Of a DNA stretch of 42,777 bases, positions 42,595-42,777 are shown piece after piece. Source of the stretch: Anaerosomatales bacterium (GTDB lineage: Bacteria; Actinomycetota; Coriobacteriia; Anaerosomatales; SLCP01); assembly GCA_029210645.1 (NCBI GenBank), contig JARGFT010000010.1, forward strand, positions 40,429 to 83,205. The letters run 5' to 3'. Each line of letters begins with the position of its first letter. Positions within the stretch are counted from its first letter, which is position 1. Position numbers and translations under genes: made by a program. The notes under the pieces are model-generated. The model saw nothing but the letters and a program-made list of their open reading frames with translations, searched no databases and had not been told where the DNA came from.

Positions 42595-42777
42595 ATGGCT
42601 GACAACGTAGGAAACGCTGACGCGCGCCCCGATCTCGAGCTCGAGCAGGAGTTCGGGCCCGAGGACGAGGGTACGCTGACCGAGCAAGAGATCGCCGAGG
42701 TGGAAGCGCCGTGCGGCGGGGTGGGTATCGGGATTCCGCTGAGCGGGGCTGATGAGGGGGGACTACGCTCTCGGCCT
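42595..42777 (+). CDS. Partial gene with acidic N-terminus, cut by window end
   Basis: An ATG 12 bases after hemB, preceded by AGGAG, opens a frame that runs to the window edge (61 codons). The visible part is very acidic (DLELEQEFGPEDEGTLTEQEIAEVE) and then Gly-rich with one Cys (APCGGVGIGIPLSGADEGG). No domain is visible yet. From the pathway, a missing haem-branch gene such as ahbD, ahbA/B or hemL might be expected downstream, but this sequence does not show it. Confidence 0.6.
   Translation, partial: MADNVGNADARPDLELEQEFGPEDEGTLTEQEIAEVEAPCGGVGIGIPLSGADEGGLRSRP

Overview
The window is a 42.8 kb piece of a high-GC, probably monoderm bacterial chromosome with dense operons, frequent GTG/TTG starts and 1-11 base stop/start overlaps. 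A Tad/Flp pilus locus without a visible secretin, System I cytochrome c maturation with a cysteine-type CcmE, and a siroheme-dependent (Ahb) haem route together suggest an anaerobic actinobacterium related to Coriobacteriia/Anaerosomatales. That placement is inference; no rRNA is present.

Region 1 (about 1-8.5 kb) is a Tad/Flp pilus operon: two Flp pilins, TadE, a TadG-like protein, CpaB, CpaE/TadZ, CpaF/TadA, a von Willebrand A-TadB fusion, and TadC. No secretin or prepilin peptidase is seen. A 40-base near-perfect palindrome separates the two pilin genes.

Region 2 (8.6-19.2 kb) is a cofactor block: folate (folE, folP, folK), pantothenate (panB, panC), de novo NAD (nadA, nadB, nadC), a DedA membrane protein, and biotin (birA, bioY). 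coaX, at 25.3 kb, continues the CoA theme. folP is preceded by four degenerate 21-bp direct repeats. bioY carries a BirA-type operator that covers a predicted leaderless start.

Region 3 (19.3-27.7 kb) holds an SbcD/YhaO-like nuclease with its YhaN-like ATPase, a minus-strand two-component system, coaX, and a little-understood pair: a helix-turn-helix protein and a protein of the family often labelled quinate 5-dehydrogenase. The pair has its own promoter with an inverted-repeat operator.

Region 4 (27.8-42.8 kb) joins cytochrome c maturation (ccmE, ccmF, ccmA, ccmB, ccmC, a ccmD-like gene) to tetrapyrrole synthesis (a hemX/ccsA-like gene, a met8-like gene, an SDR, hemA, hemC, cobA-hemD, ahbC, tRNA-Ala, a small membrane protein, hemB). 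The proposed route is glutamyl-tRNA to aminolevulinate, porphobilinogen, hydroxymethylbilane, uroporphyrinogen III, precorrin-2 and siroheme, then didecarboxysiroheme and Fe-coproporphyrin III via AhbC. HemL, AhbA/B and AhbD are not in the window. The ccmE and hemA promoters share a 10-base element, TGTTCAGGCA, at the predicted transcription start. In the hemA leader this element belongs to two interleaved inverted repeats that could form a pseudoknot. This shared leader is the best candidate here for an undescribed, possibly haem-linked, regulatory system.
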